Below are positions 47,093 through 58,264 of a DNA stretch of 64,000 bases, one piece after another. Within the stretch, counting starts at the first letter, position 1, and each line of letters opens with the position of its first letter. The notes under the pieces are model-generated. The model worked only from the letters and a program-made list of their open reading frames with translations. It was not told the origin of the DNA and ran no database searches. The translations under genes and the position numbers were made by a program. The DNA comes from Serripes groenlandicus (Eukaryota > Mollusca > Bivalvia > Cardiida > Cardiidae): contig JASEVX010000113.1 of the NCBI GenBank assembly GCA_031761405.1, positions 310,001 to 374,000 on the forward strand, in the 5' to 3' direction.

Positions 47093-47113
47093 ACATAGAT
47101 AGATAGATAGATA

Positions 47114-47570
47114 TTTTTTTATTTTTTTTGTAACGTAAACTTTACATATACTACATTCTACATTCTAGTTACATACAACAAAAGGATATACATATTTTAA
47201 CAAAGTCACGAATGAGCTATAAGCATTAATTCGATTTAACACATACATATACGAGGATGAACAAAACACAGATATATACAAATGTAAACTATATACTTCA
47301 TAAATTCATTTAGTAAATATTCAATCATGGTCAATGTCAGATTAATTTCTAAAAATAAAAGTAAACGTAGAATATAGATGCTTCTCGTACATATTTAGCC
47401 AAATTCATCAATGTTTTATATAGTTCTGATATTAGCGTAAACCGGACCAATTAAAACAAAATGATATTCGTCTTCTATATCATTTTTATCATAAACAGTA
47501 CACAGCCGCTGGTTATACTCAACATATTGACCTGCATTACATCCGGACTCTACCTTTAAATGGTGTAATG
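47114..47570. other. No gene seen
   Basis: AT-rich DNA without a supported feature; a (TAA)n run lies at 47577-47596. Confidence 0.45.
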
Positions 47571-47599
47571 AAAGTAATAATAATAATAATAATAACACT

Positions 47600-50345
47600 T
47601 GAGAAAGTAGAACTACTTGATTAGAAACACATGTACTAAGTTTCAAGTCTCTATCACTTGTCGTTTTTGAGTTATACAAGTCCGAAGAATTGACCAATTA
47701 GAAACGAGTATTCGGTCATGCAAAGACCTAATTAGGTCTTTGGGTCATGCGCTAATACACTTGAGAAAGTAGTAAAACTTGATTAGAAACACATGTACTA
47801 AGTTTCAAGTCTCTATCACTTGTCGTTTTTGAGTTATACAAGTCCGAAAAAATGACCAATCAGAAACGAGTATTCGGTAATACACTTGACTACTTGATTA
47901 GAAACACATGTACTAAGTTTTAAGTCTCTATCACTTGTCGTTATTGAGTTATACAAGTCCGAAAATTATCAATCAGAAACGAGTATTCGGCCATGCGCTA
48001 ATACACTTGAGAGAGTAGTACTACTTGATTAAAAAGACATGTACTAAGTTTCAAGTCTCTATCACTAGTCGATTTTAAGTTATACAAGTCCGAAAAATCG
48101 ATCAATCAGAAGCGAGTATTCGGTCATGCGCATGAGAAAGTAGTATCACTTGATTGGGAACACTTGTACTAAATTTTAAGTCTCTATCACTTTTCGTTAT
48201 CGAGTTATACAAGCTCAAATCACCCAATTATTAAATATTGAAAAAGAGGAGATAACTTTGCAAAAAAGTCGCCCAGATTTATAATTCTTGAAGTTTCAAG
48301 TCACTAGCACTTGTCGTTTTTGAGTTATACAATTCCGAAAATCGACCAATCAGAAACGAGTATTCGATCATGCGCTAATACACTTAAGAAAGTAGTAATA
48401 CTTGATTAGAAACACATGTACTAAGTTTCAAGTCTCTATCACTTGTCGTTTTTGAGTTATACAAGTCCGAAAAATTGACCAATCAGAAACGTGTATTCGG
48501 TCATGCGCTAATACACTTGACAACTTGATTAGAAACACATGTACTAAGTTTCAAGTCTCTATCACTTGTCGTTTTTTAGTTATACAAGTCCGACAAATCG
48601 ATCCATCAGAAGCGAGTATTCGGTCATGCGTAAATACACATGAGAAAGTAGTATCACTTGATTGGGAACACTTGTACTAAATTTCGAGTCTCTATCACTT
48701 TTCGTTATCGAGTTATACAAGCTCAAATCACCCAATTATTAAAATATTGAAAAGGGGAGATAACTTTGCAACAAAGCCGCCCAGAGTTGTAATTCTTGCA
48801 TGTTGCACACCTTCACCTTGCCATCTATCTATGTTCCAAGTTTCAATATTATCTGACAATTCGTTCACAAGATATCGCTCGGACAAAAATTTATTAAAAT
48901 ATTGAAAAAGGAAAGATAACTTTGCAAAAAAATGGATCAGAGTTATCTTTCTTGAAAACTGCACAACTTCACATTGCCATCTATCTATGTTGCAAGTTTC
49001 AATCAATTCCATCAAGTAGTTTATGAGTATTGCTCTGGACAAATATTTGGATAGAAGAAAGAAAATAAACAATAATAACTAGAGATTGTAACTGTAGCAA
49101 CAGTTACGAACGATTCCCTTGCCATTTTATTTAACAATGGGAGATAACAGAAACGAGTATTCGGTCATGCGCTAATACAAATGCGAAAGTAGTACCACTT
49201 GATTAGGAACACATGTACTAAGTTTCAAGTCTCTATCATTTGTCGTTTTTGAGTTATACAATTCCGAAAAATCGACCAATCAGAAACGAGTATTCGGCCA
49301 TGCGCTAATACACTTGAGAAGGTAGTCCTACTTGATTAGGAACACATGTACTAAGTTTCAAGTCTCTATCACTTGTCGTTTTTGAGTTATACAAGTCAGA
49401 AAAATCGACCAATCAGAAACGAGTATTCGGTCATACTAAGTTTCAAGTCTCTATCATTTGTCGTTTTTGAGTTATACAATTCCGAAAAATCGACCAATCA
49501 GAAACGAGTATTCGGTCATGCTCTAATACACTTGAGAAATTAGTACCACTTGATTAGAAATACATGTACTAAGTTTCAAGTCTCTATCACTTGTCGTTTT
49601 TGAGTTATACAAGTCAGAAAAATCGACCAATCAGAAACCAGTATTCGGTCATGCTCAAATACACTTGAGAAAGTAGTACTACTTGATTAGAATCACATGT
49701 ACTAAGTTTCAAGTCGTCTCTATCACTAGTCATTTACAAGTCAGAAAAATCGACCAATCAGAAACGAGTACTCGGTCATGCGCTAATACGCTTCAGAAAG
49801 TAGTACTACTTGATTAGAAACACATATACTAAGTTTCAAGTCTCTATCACTTGTCGTTTTTGAGTTATACAAGTCCGAAAAATCGACCAATCAGAAGCGA
49901 GTATTCGGTCATGCACACATGATACAAATTAGGTCACTTAATTGGGAACACTTGTACTGAGTTTCAAGTCTCTATCACTTTTCGTTATCGAGTTATACAA
50001 GCTTTAATCACCAAATTATTAAAATAATGAAAAAGGGGAGATAACTTTGCAAAAAAGTGGCTCAGAGTTATCATTCTTCAATCTTGCAAATTTTAACATT
50101 GCCATCTATCTATGATCCAAGTTTCAATATTATCTGACCATTCGTTCACAAGATATCGCTCGGACAAAACTTGATTTAAATATTGAAAAAGGGGATATAA
50201 CTTTGTAAAAAAGGGGCTCAGAGTTATCATTTTTGCCTCTTGCACAACTTCACATTGCCATCTATCTATGTTCCAAGTTTCAATAATATCTGACCATTAG
50301 TTCATGAGATAACGCTCGGACAAAAATTTGGATAGGAGAAAAAGA
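47600..50345. repeat. Complex satellite of 115-200-bp units
   Basis: Repeated ACATGTACTAAGTTTCAAGT, CTCTATCACTTGTCGTTTTT, GAGTTATACAAGTCCGAAAA and CAATCAGAAACGAGTATTCG blocks, at least 13 times. They are interrupted by a second unit (GGGAGATAACTTTGCAAAAA, TTGCCATCTATCTATGTTCC, AGATATCGCTCGGACAAAA). The same two unit types return at 53960-55060. Confidence 0.88.
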
Positions 50346-50386
50346 ATAAAGAAAGAAAGAATAATAAAGAACAGTAGAAAAACAAA

Positions 50387-50414
50387 ACGATTCCCAACTT
50401 TGTTGGGGAATCGT
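50387..50414. repeat. Short hairpin ACGATTCCC…GGGAATCGT
   Basis: ACGATTCCCAAC and GTTGGGGAATCGT pair around a 3-4-nt loop. The first of a family of dispersed hairpins (others at 53822, 53883, 53931, 55129, 55188, 55248). Confidence 0.85.
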
Positions 50415-50439
50415 AATAATAAGAATAACAAGTAATACT

Positions 50440-53400
50440 GTGTTAGCTAAAGCAAAAACAAAAAGTCACCCACTGCCATTTGTTTTGAAACGGTGGCCAT
50501 TTTAAAACTTAAATTCAAGGAAAACTTGAATTCAAGAAATGGCGGCCATTTTGAGAAAAAAAAAAGTTGGATGCACCCCTTTGAGTGTGTATCTATTCAT
50601 GTGTGAAGTTTGATAGAGATCGCACCATCGAAACACGAAATCAAGAAATGCTGGCCATTTTAAAACGGCGGCCATTTTGAAAAAAAAATAAAGTTGAGTG
50701 CACCACTTTGATTGAGTATCTATGTGTGTGTGAAGTTTGATAGAGATCGCACCATCGATGTCTGAGAAATAGCGCGGAAACTTGAAATCACGAAATGGTG
50801 GCCATTTTGAAACGGCGGCCATTTTGAAAAAAAAAATAGTTGGATGCACCCCTTTGAGTGAGTATCTATTCATGTGTGAAGTTTTGTAGAGATCGGACCA
50901 TCAAAACTTAAAATCTAGAAATGGCGGCCATTTTGAAAAAAAAAAAGCTAGATGCACCACTTTGAGTGCGTATCTATGTATGTGTGAAGTTTGATAGAGA
51001 TCGCACCATCGATGTCCGAGAAAACTGGCGGACAAGTTCAGGACTAAGAAAAAACAAAAAAATAATAATAAGAAACTGAGCAAAAACAATAAGTCCCCAA
51101 AACTCCGTTTGGGTGACTTAATAATAAGAAACTGAGCAAAAACAATAAGTCCCCCAAACTCCGTTTGGGTGACTTAATAACAAGTAATACTGTGTTAGCT
51201 AAAGCAAAAACAAAAAGTCACCCACTGCCATTTGTTTTGAAACGGTGGCCATTTTAAAACTTAAATTCAAGGAAAACTTGAATTCAAGAAATGGCGGCCA
51301 TTTTGAGAAAAAAAAAGTTGGATGCACCCTTTTGAGTGTGTATCTATTCATGTGTGAAGTTTGATAGAGATCGCACCATCGAAACACGAAATCAAGAAAT
51401 GCTGGCCATTTTAAAACGGCGGCCATTTTGAAAAAAAAAAAAAGTTGAGTGCACCACTTTGAGTTAGTATCTATGTGTGTGTGAAGTTTGATAGAGATCG
51501 CACCATCGATGTCTGAGAAATCGCGCGGAAACTTGAAATCACGAAATGGTGGCCATTTTAAAACGGCGGCCATTTTGAAAAAAAAAAAGTTGGATGCACC
51601 CCTTTGAGTGAGTATCTATTCATGTGTGAAGTTTTATAGAGATCGGACCATCAAAACTTAAAATCTAGAAATGGCGGCCATTTTGAAACGGCGGCCATTT
51701 TGAAAAAAAAAAAAGCTAGATGCACCACTTTGAGTGCGTATCTATGTATGTGTGAAGTTTGATAGAGATCGCACCATCGATGTCCGAGAAAACTGGCGGA
51801 CAAGTTCAGGACTAAGAAAAAACAAAAAAATAATAATAATAACAAGTAATACTGTGTTAGCTAAAGCAAAAACAAAAAGTCACCCACTGCCATTTGTTTT
51901 GAAACGGTGGCCATTTTAAAACTTAAATTCAAGGGAAACTTGAATTCAAGAAATGACGGCCATTTTGAAAAAAAATAAGTTGGATGCACCCCTTTGAGTG
52001 AGTATCTATTCATGTGTGAAGTTTGATAGAGATCGGACCATCGTAACATAAAAATCAAGAAATGGTGGCCATTTTAAAATGGCGGCCATTTTGAAAAAAA
52101 AAAAATGGGTGCACCACTTTGAGTGAGTATCTATGCGTGTGTGAAGTGTGATAGAGATCACACCATCGATGTCTGAGAAATCGCGAGGAAACTTGAAATC
52201 ACGAATTGGTGGCCATTTTGAAACGGCGGCCATTTTGAAAAAAAAAAATGTTGGATGCACCCCTTTGAGTGAGTATCTATTCATGTGTGAAGTTTGATAG
52301 AGATCGGACCATCAAAACTTAAAATCTAGAAATGGCGGCCATTTTGAAACGGCGGCCATTTTGAAAAAAAAAAAAGCTATATGCACCACTTTGAGTGAGT
52401 ATCTATGTATGTGTGAAGTTTGATAGAGATCGCACCATCGATGTCCGAGAAAACTGGCGGACAAGTTCAGGACTAAGAAAAAACAAAAAAATAATAATAA
52501 AAACAAAAAGTCACCCACCTCCATTTGTTTTGAAACGGTGGCCATTTTAAAACTTAAATTCAAGGAAAACTTGAATTCAAGAAATGGCGGCCATTTTGAG
52601 AAAAAAAAAAGTTGGATGCACCCCTTTGAGTGTGTATCTATTCATGTGTGAAGTTTGATAGAGATCGCACCATCGAAACATCAAATCAAGAAATGGTGGC
52701 CATTTTAAAACGGCGGCCATTTTGAAAAAAAAAAAGTTGGGTGCACCACTTTGAGTGAGTATCTATGTGTGTGTGAAGTTTGATAGAGATCGCACCATCG
52801 ATGTCTGAGAAGTCGCGCGGAAACTTGAAATCACGAAATGGTGGCCATTTTGAAACGGCGGCCATTTTGAAAAAAAAAAAAGTTGGATGCACCCCTTTGA
52901 GTGAGTATCTATTCAGGTGTGAAGTTTGAAACTTATATTCAAGGGAAACTTGAATTCAAGAAATGACGGCCATTTTGAAACTTATATTCAAGGGAAACTT
53001 GAATTCAAGAAATGGCAGCCATTTTGAGAAAAAAAAAATGTTGGATGCACCCCTTTGAGTGTGTATCTATTCATGTGTGAAGTTTGATAGAGATCGCACC
53101 TTCGAAACATAAAATCAAGAAATGGTGGCCATTTTAAAACGGCGGCCATTTTGAAAAAAAAAAAAGTTGGGTGCACCACTTTGAGTGAGTATCTATGTGT
53201 GTGTGAAGTTTGATAGAGATCGCACCATCGATGTTTGAGAAATCGCGCAGAAACTTGAAATCACGAAATGGTGGCCATTTTGAAACGGCGGCCATTTTGA
53301 AAAAAAAAAAAGTTGGATGCACCCCTTTGAGTGAGTATCTATTCATGTGTGAAGTTTTATAGAGATCGGACCATCAAAACTTAAAATCTAGAAATGGCGG

Positions 53401-53560
53401 CCATTTTGAAACGGCGGCCATTTTGAAAAAAAAAAAAAGCTAGATGCACCACTTTGAGTGCGTATCTATGTATGTGTGAAGTTTGATAGAGATCGCACCA
53501 TCGATGTCCGAGAAAACTGGCGGACAAGTTCAGGACTAAGAAAAAACAAAAAAATAATAA
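50440..53560. repeat. YY1-motif-like satellite (ATGGCGGCCATTTTG)
   Basis: Four higher-order copies begin with AAAACAAAAAGTCACCCACT at about 50456, 51205, 51869 and 52501. Each is built of roughly 150-bp subunits that carry one or two GGCGGCCATTTTGAAA motifs, a poly-A run and GTGTGAAGTTTGATAGAGAT with CGCACCATCGATGTC. The minus-strand MAAVSKWPP-type peptides in all frames are artefacts of this DNA. Confidence 0.93.
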
Positions 53561-53569
53561 TAAGAAACT

Positions 53570-53960
53570 GAGCAAAAACAATAAGTCCCCCAAACTCCGT
53601 TTGGGGGTGACTTAATAATAAGAAGTATAAGAAACTGAACAAAAACAATAAGTCCCCAAAACTCCGTTTGGGTGACTTAAGGCGGACAAGTTCAGGACTA
53701 AGAAAAAACAAAAAAATAATAATAATAATAAGAAGAAGTATAAGAAACTGAACAAAAACAATAAGTCCCCAAAACTCCGTTTGGGTGACTTAATAAGAAT
53801 AAAAAACGATAGAAAAACAATACGATTCCCAACTCTGTTGGGGAATCGTAATAATAAGAAGAAAAAACAATAGAAAAACAATACGATTCCCAACTCTGTT
53901 TGGGAATCCTAAAAACAATAGAAAAACAATACGATTCCTAACTTTGTTGGGGAATCGTAA
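53570..53960. repeat. Cluster of dispersed short hairpins
   Basis: Two hairpin types alternate: AAGTCCCCAAAACTCCGTTT with GGGTGACTT (also at 51084-51118 and 51140-51175), and ACGATTCCCAAC with GTTGGGGAATCGT. Each is embedded in AATAATAAGAA and AACAATAGAAAAACAATA linkers. Confidence 0.85.
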
Positions 53961-55060
53961 TAACTAGAGATTGTAACTGTAGCAACAGTGACGAACGATT
54001 CCCTTGCCATTTTATTGAACAAGGGCAGATAACTTTGCAACAAAGTGGCCCAGAGTATCCGGTCATGCGCTAATACACTTGAGAAAATAGTACTACTTGA
54101 TTAGAAACACATGTACTAAGTTTCAAGTCTCTATCACTTGTCGTTTTTGAGTTATGCAATTCCTAGAAATCGACCAATCATAAACGAGTATTTAGTTATG
54201 CGCTATAACACTTGAGAAAGTAGAACTACCTAATTAGGAACACATGTACTAAGTTTCAAGTCTCTATCACTTGTCGTTTTTGAGTTATACAATTCCTAAA
54301 AATCGACCAATCAGAAACGAGTATTTAGTCATGCGCTATAACACTTGAGAAAGTAGAACTACTTGATTAGGTACACATGTACTAAGTTTCAAGTCTCTAT
54401 CACTTGTCGTTTTTGAGTTATACAAGTCCGAAAGATCGACCAATAAGAAACGAGTATTCGGTCATGCGCTAATTCACTTGTAAAAGTAGTACTACTTGAT
54501 AAGAAACACATGTACTAAGTTTGAAGTCTCTATCACTTGTCGTTTTTGAGTTATACAAGTTCGAAAAATCAACCAATCAGAAACGAGTACTCGGTCATGC
54601 GCTAATACACTTGAGAAAGTAGTTCTTCTTGTTTAGAAACACATGTACTAAGTTTCAAATCTCTATCACTTGTCGTTTTTGAGTTATACAAGTCCGAAAA
54701 ATCGACTAATCAGAAGCGAGTATTCGGTCATGCTCAAATACACATGAGAAAGTAGTATCACTTGATTGGGAACACTTGCACTAAGTTTCAAGTCTCTATC
54801 ACTTTTCGTTTCGTTTGCATGTTGTACAACTGCACAGTGCCATCTATCTATGTTCCAAGTTTCAATATTATCTGACCATTCGTTCACAAGATATCTCTCG
54901 GACAAAAATTGATTAAAATATTGAAAAAGTGGAGATAACTTATAATTCTTGAAAACAGCACAACTTCGAATTGCCATCTATCTATGTTGCAAGTTTCAAT
55001 CAATTCCATCAAGTAGTTTATGAGTATTGCTCTGGACAAAAATTTGGATAGGAGAAAGAA
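53961..55060. repeat. Complex satellite, second block
   Basis: Same units as 47600-50345. Both blocks share the junction GAGATTGTAACTGTAGCAAC (49083 and 53966), so the YY1-like block is probably an insertion or amplification inside one satellite field. Confidence 0.85.
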
Positions 55061-55074
55061 AATAATAATAAATA

Positions 55075-55290
55075 GAAAAACAATACGAGGGGAATCGTAA
55101 TAATAATAAATAACAATAGAAAAACAATACGATACCCAACTTTGTTGGGGAATCGTAATAATAATAAAAAAACAATAGAAAAACAATACGATTCCCCAAC
55201 AAGTTGGGGGCATCGTAATAAGAATAAAAAACAATAGAAAAACAATACGATTCACAACTTTGTTGGGCAATCGTAATAATAATAAAGACT
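55075..55290. repeat. Further ACGATTCCC hairpins
   Basis: Four more hairpin copies, one lacking its left arm (55086). They end at AATAATAATAAAGACTTTAT. Confidence 0.85.
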
Positions 55291-55424
55291 TTATTTATAG
55301 AGGCTGCACAGTTGGGCATGCCCAGTCTTCCCTGTGGGCCTCTGTAAAAACTTTGCCAGATGCACATATAAGTTACTAGGTAACACCTCAATATATTTTT
55401 TCTATTTCAAATGTATCTTTTAAA

Positions 55425-55600
55425 TAGAAATTATAAATTATAAATCGTAGACACAGATAGAAATGCATGGATTATAAATCGTAGACTCAGATAGAAATAC
55501 AAAGATTATAATTCGAAGACTCATATATAAATACATAAATTATAAAGTGTAGACTCAGAAATAAATAGAAAACATAGAAACACAAGGATTATAAATCAGA
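55425..55600. repeat. 34-bp satellite, distant block
   Basis: Five units of the same 34-bp repeat found at 42040 and 46929. Confidence 0.88.
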
Positions 55601-55614
55601 CCGCTATTTTAAAC

Positions 55615-56045
55615 TCGTTTAACCATTTCCCACATGCAAAACTATTTGTTTCATCTGCAGCAGGCGACTTTTGATAACATTGTAGGAATATTTTTAATTG
55701 CTCAATATTTATAGTCATTTTCCAGATGTTTGTATAGATGTTTTCAACGTCGTCTATAGCAGATTTGTTTAATAGAGGGTGAGTGGGGCTTTGTATGCCG
55801 TTTCAAATTCGCTTTACCACATGCAGACGCTTTTGGACGCATCTGCAGCCGACGAATTTTGAAAGCATCGTGACAAAAGTAGAAATGGGCAATGATGAGT
55901 AATTCCTCCTTTTGCCATAATGTTTTCAACTCTATTCGATAATCATACTTTGATTTAAGGACATTGTCCATGTTTTTGCCAAACCGTTTTAAAAGTCGTC
56001 TGTTGCAGAATGATTGAACAAATGTATGTGGGAAAGGTTTTAGGC
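55615..56045. mobile_element. Two adjacent foldback MITE family B copies
   Basis: The first runs TTTAACCATTTCCCACATGC to about 55780 and the second CTTTACCACATGCAGACGCT to TATGTGGGAAAGGTTTTA at 56030. Cores such as CAATGATGAGTAATTCCTCC are present. Another left-end piece lies at 56168-56225. Confidence 0.75.
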
Positions 56046-56235
56046 TTCAAAAGTTAAGATTTTTAAACACCCAAAACCACCATTATGATCGACCAGATTT
56101 CGGGCCAATGTGGATTGATACCACCAACAGCTGCCTCCAATGTGTATAATGCAGCTTTTCCTTTTAACCATTTCCCTCATGTGGACGCATTTGCAGCAGA
56201 CGACTTTTGAGAGCAATGTGGCCTATTTCAGACTT

Positions 56236-56704
56236 TAAATGGTTATAACTTAATCTGGTGTAAGAATTGACTTATATAGAAATAAATTTCATTTTCCTTG
56301 TCTATAATTTATTTATTCTTACCTTTTTCTCCATAACAGTGTCCGGTGATTACTCCCATAATATAAACTATAATTCTGGACCACATGCTGAACAAGACGT
56401 TTACTTAAATTAATACTTTTTAAATGTATATATTATGAACACGAATTAGCAAGTATGTCATTTCGGTAATTAAACTGAAACTCGATTATACGGTATGATC
56501 ACCAATCAGGAAGTGTCTATACATATAAAAAACTGAAGCACTTTAATATCGTTTAACAATTCATGTATGCAACCGGAAAACCCCTTCAGTCAAGTATTCA
56601 ATATATAGACACTGAACCAGAATCATGATAAGCGAAATGTTTCCCATTATGTTTCAGTAATTTTCAGTAAAAACTGACATCGTTTTACCCTAACGGACTA
56701 AGTT
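56236..56704. other. No gene seen
   Basis: AT-rich DNA without supported ORFs. Confidence 0.45.
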
Positions 56705-56707
56705 TTC

Positions 56708-56940
56708 GCGTTAATGTCTTACCACATACATACGCTTTCTGATGCCTCTGTAGCAGATGTCTTTTGAATATTTTGTGGCAAAAGCTGAAATTGCTCACCA
56801 TGAGCTATTTCTTCTTTTGCCACAATGTGTTTAACTCATTTAGACCATTACCCATCATTTATAGAGATTTTTTCCTAATTTTGGGTAGATGTTTTCAATG
56901 TCGCCTTACTGTATGAGGGATATAATTAAATCTCCATGTG
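56708..56940. mobile_element. Foldback MITE family B copy
   Basis: Left arm CTTACCACATACATACGCTT, core GAAATTGCTCACCATGAGCT, right end GTATGAGGGATATAATTAAA. Confidence 0.75.
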
Positions 56941-57136
56941 AATCTTCTATCGAACGCATGGAGATAAGCGACGCTGCAGAAAAACTAACAATAGCTCATT
57001 TTGCGACCAGTGTTGATTTAGATCAACCTTCACCTCCGTCATTGATCTTAATCCACACGTGTCAAGATATCCCGAATTTGGTTTTCCTGGAGAATGGCAA
57101 AGATGTTTAAATTCATGGCTTTTTTGTGTACGATGT

Positions 57137-57205
57137 TTAACGTCGTTTTCAACAGTTTTTTTCAGTTAAACCACGGCGTTTCCTTGGAAATTTACCAGTA
57201 GGAGT
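57137..57205 (-). mobile_element. SINE tail fragment
   Basis: GTTTAACGTCGTTTTCAACA and CCACGGCGTTTCCTTGG are the shared 3' end of the SINE families; no head. It stops where the 19-mer palindrome cluster begins. Confidence 0.6.
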
Positions 57206-57210
57206 AGTAA

Positions 57211-57517
57211 AGGAGGGTAGAATAGGGCATTTTGCGAATGCCCTATTCTACCCTCCTTTGGAGGGTATTTCGTCTCCAAAGGAGGGTAGAATAGGGCATG
57301 CCCTATTCTACCCTCCTTATAAAAGGGATTTAAAGAGTAAAGGTATGAAGGGGAGATGGGGCATTTAAATAACTCTGTTGTTTTTTGAATGCCCTATTCT
57401 ACCCTCCTTTGGAGGGTATTTCATCTCCAAGGGAGGGTAGAATAGGGCATGTCCAAGGAGGGTAGAATAGGGCATCGCCCGGTCTACCTGACCAGTACAT
57501 GCCCTATTCTACCCTCC
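57211..57517. repeat. Cluster of eight inverted 19-mers next to the virus-like element
   Basis: GGAGGGTAGAATAGGGCAT occurs four times (starts near 57212, 57281, 57432, 57458) and its exact complement four times (starts near 57238, 57298, 57389, 57499), so several long hairpins can form. Spacers include TTTGGAGGGTATTTCGTCTC. It lies directly to the left of the virus-like genes and may be the element's end or a replication/packaging signal. Confidence 0.85.
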
Positions 57518-57605
57518 TATGAGATGAAATACACTCCTTGATAGGATAGACCGTGGACTTAGTCGTTTTTAGGTCTTTTCTGATGTTGGACTTAGTCGTT
57601 TTTCA

Positions 57606-57676
57606 ATGACAAATTTGAAAAAGTTGAACTTTCTAAGTATGTGGTGTGGCCCTAAAAAGGGCCTTTTTTTTGTTTT
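57606..57676 (-). terminator. 3' module a
   Basis: In the minus sense: A-run, hairpin GGCCCTTTTTAGGGCC, spacer, hairpin GAAAGTTCAACTTTTTC, then AAATTTGTCATT. Directly downstream of the gene at 57685-57933. The same arrangement follows four other genes of the element. Confidence 0.6.
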
Positions 57677-57684
57677 TCGGGGTG

Positions 57685-57933
57685 TTAAAGTCGAGTGGCA
57701 TTGACATACCAATTCCCTAAAGAAGTACCTATGAGAACTGCAAGGAGACAGAACTCATAAGTAGCTTTTGCTATCATCACTCTGACTAAATACATCCCAT
57801 CTGGATAACGAATTGTATCAATTTCCCGAGGTAGTCTCCGATTAACGTATAATTCAGTAAATATATTATACAGTCTACGGCCAACGTCAATTAAATCAAT
57901 GGAGACTTTTAACACGCCTCTGCATAATTCCAT
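57685..57933 (-). CDS. Small membrane-anchored protein of the virus-like element
   Basis: 82 residues, starting MELCRGVLKVSIDL; not recognised. The N-terminal two thirds are amphipathic and basic (GRRLYNIF, NRRLPREID). Near the C-terminus a hydrophobic stretch (FCLLAVLIGTSLGNW) could span or dip into a membrane. The start is supported by a TATA-like TATAAATA (57974-57981) about 40 bp upstream and by a short 5' leader; 3' module a follows 9 bp after the stop. Coding status is inferred from these signals and the absence of overlapping alternatives. Function unknown. Confidence 0.6.
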   Translation of the reverse strand: MELCRGVLKVSIDLIDVGRRLYNIFTELYVNRRLPREIDTIRYPDGMYLVRVMIAKATYEFCLLAVLIGTSLGNWYVNATRL

Positions 57934-57973
57934 TCTGATATCGAAAAGTGTATGGAATGAAATGACGTTCTGC

Positions 57974-57981
57974 TATTTATA
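57974..57981 (-). promoter_or_regulatory. TATA box for the 57933 gene
   Basis: TATAAATA on the minus strand, about 41 bp before the ATG. Confidence 0.55.
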
Positions 57982-57986
57982 CCGAT

Positions 57987-58001
57987 AGGTCGGATTGACC
58001 T
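57987..58001. promoter_or_regulatory. Inverted nuclear-receptor-like half-sites
   Basis: AGGTCGGATTGACCT: two AGGTCA-type half-sites (one with a single mismatch) inverted with a 3-bp spacer, immediately upstream of the TATA box. Confidence 0.4.
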
Positions 58002-58146
58002 ACTTTTGACTCAGAATTAAGCTTGACCAATGAAATAACTGAACGTTATTCTATGAAAAGTTGTGGGGGCACAACCTAGTGTAAATACATGTTTTCAAAT
58101 GTTTTTTCTGGTAAGGGATTTAAAAACAAAAATGTATTTTTGAACT

Positions 58147-58152
58147 TTTATT
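58147..58152 (-). promoter_or_regulatory. Polyadenylation signal
   Basis: AATAAA on the minus strand inside ATCTTAAGATAAAATAAAAG, downstream of the coiled-coil gene and its 3' module. The surrounding roughly 45 bp recurs at 60787-60828 behind the zinc-knuckle gene. Confidence 0.5.
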
Positions 58153-58177
58153 TTATCTTAAGATAAAATATACACAA

Positions 58178-58232
58178 TGACAATTTGAAAAGTTGAAACT
58201 TTTCGAGATATTTGGTAGCCCTTAAAAGGGCT
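58178..58232 (-). terminator. 3' module b
   Basis: In the minus sense: AGCCCTTTTAAGGGCT hairpin, ACCAAATATCTCG, GAAAAGTTTCAACTTTTC hairpin, AAATTGTCATT. It lies about 30 bp after the stop of the 58265-59011 gene. Confidence 0.65.
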
Positions 58233-58264
58233 GTTGGGGGTGTTGTGATCTTATAGACAATCTA

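Noticed and set aside
50532..53711. Many minus-strand ORFs with MAAVSKWPP and DLYQTSH peptides
   Set aside because: They are translations of a satellite in several frames, with length changes in poly-A runs that break the frame; no start or splice context.
57640..57676. Rho-independent bacterial terminator
   Set aside because: A GC-rich hairpin with a T-run on the plus strand looks like one, but the gene it follows is on the minus strand, and TATA boxes, AATAAA signals and the second hairpin point to a eukaryotic-type transcript end.
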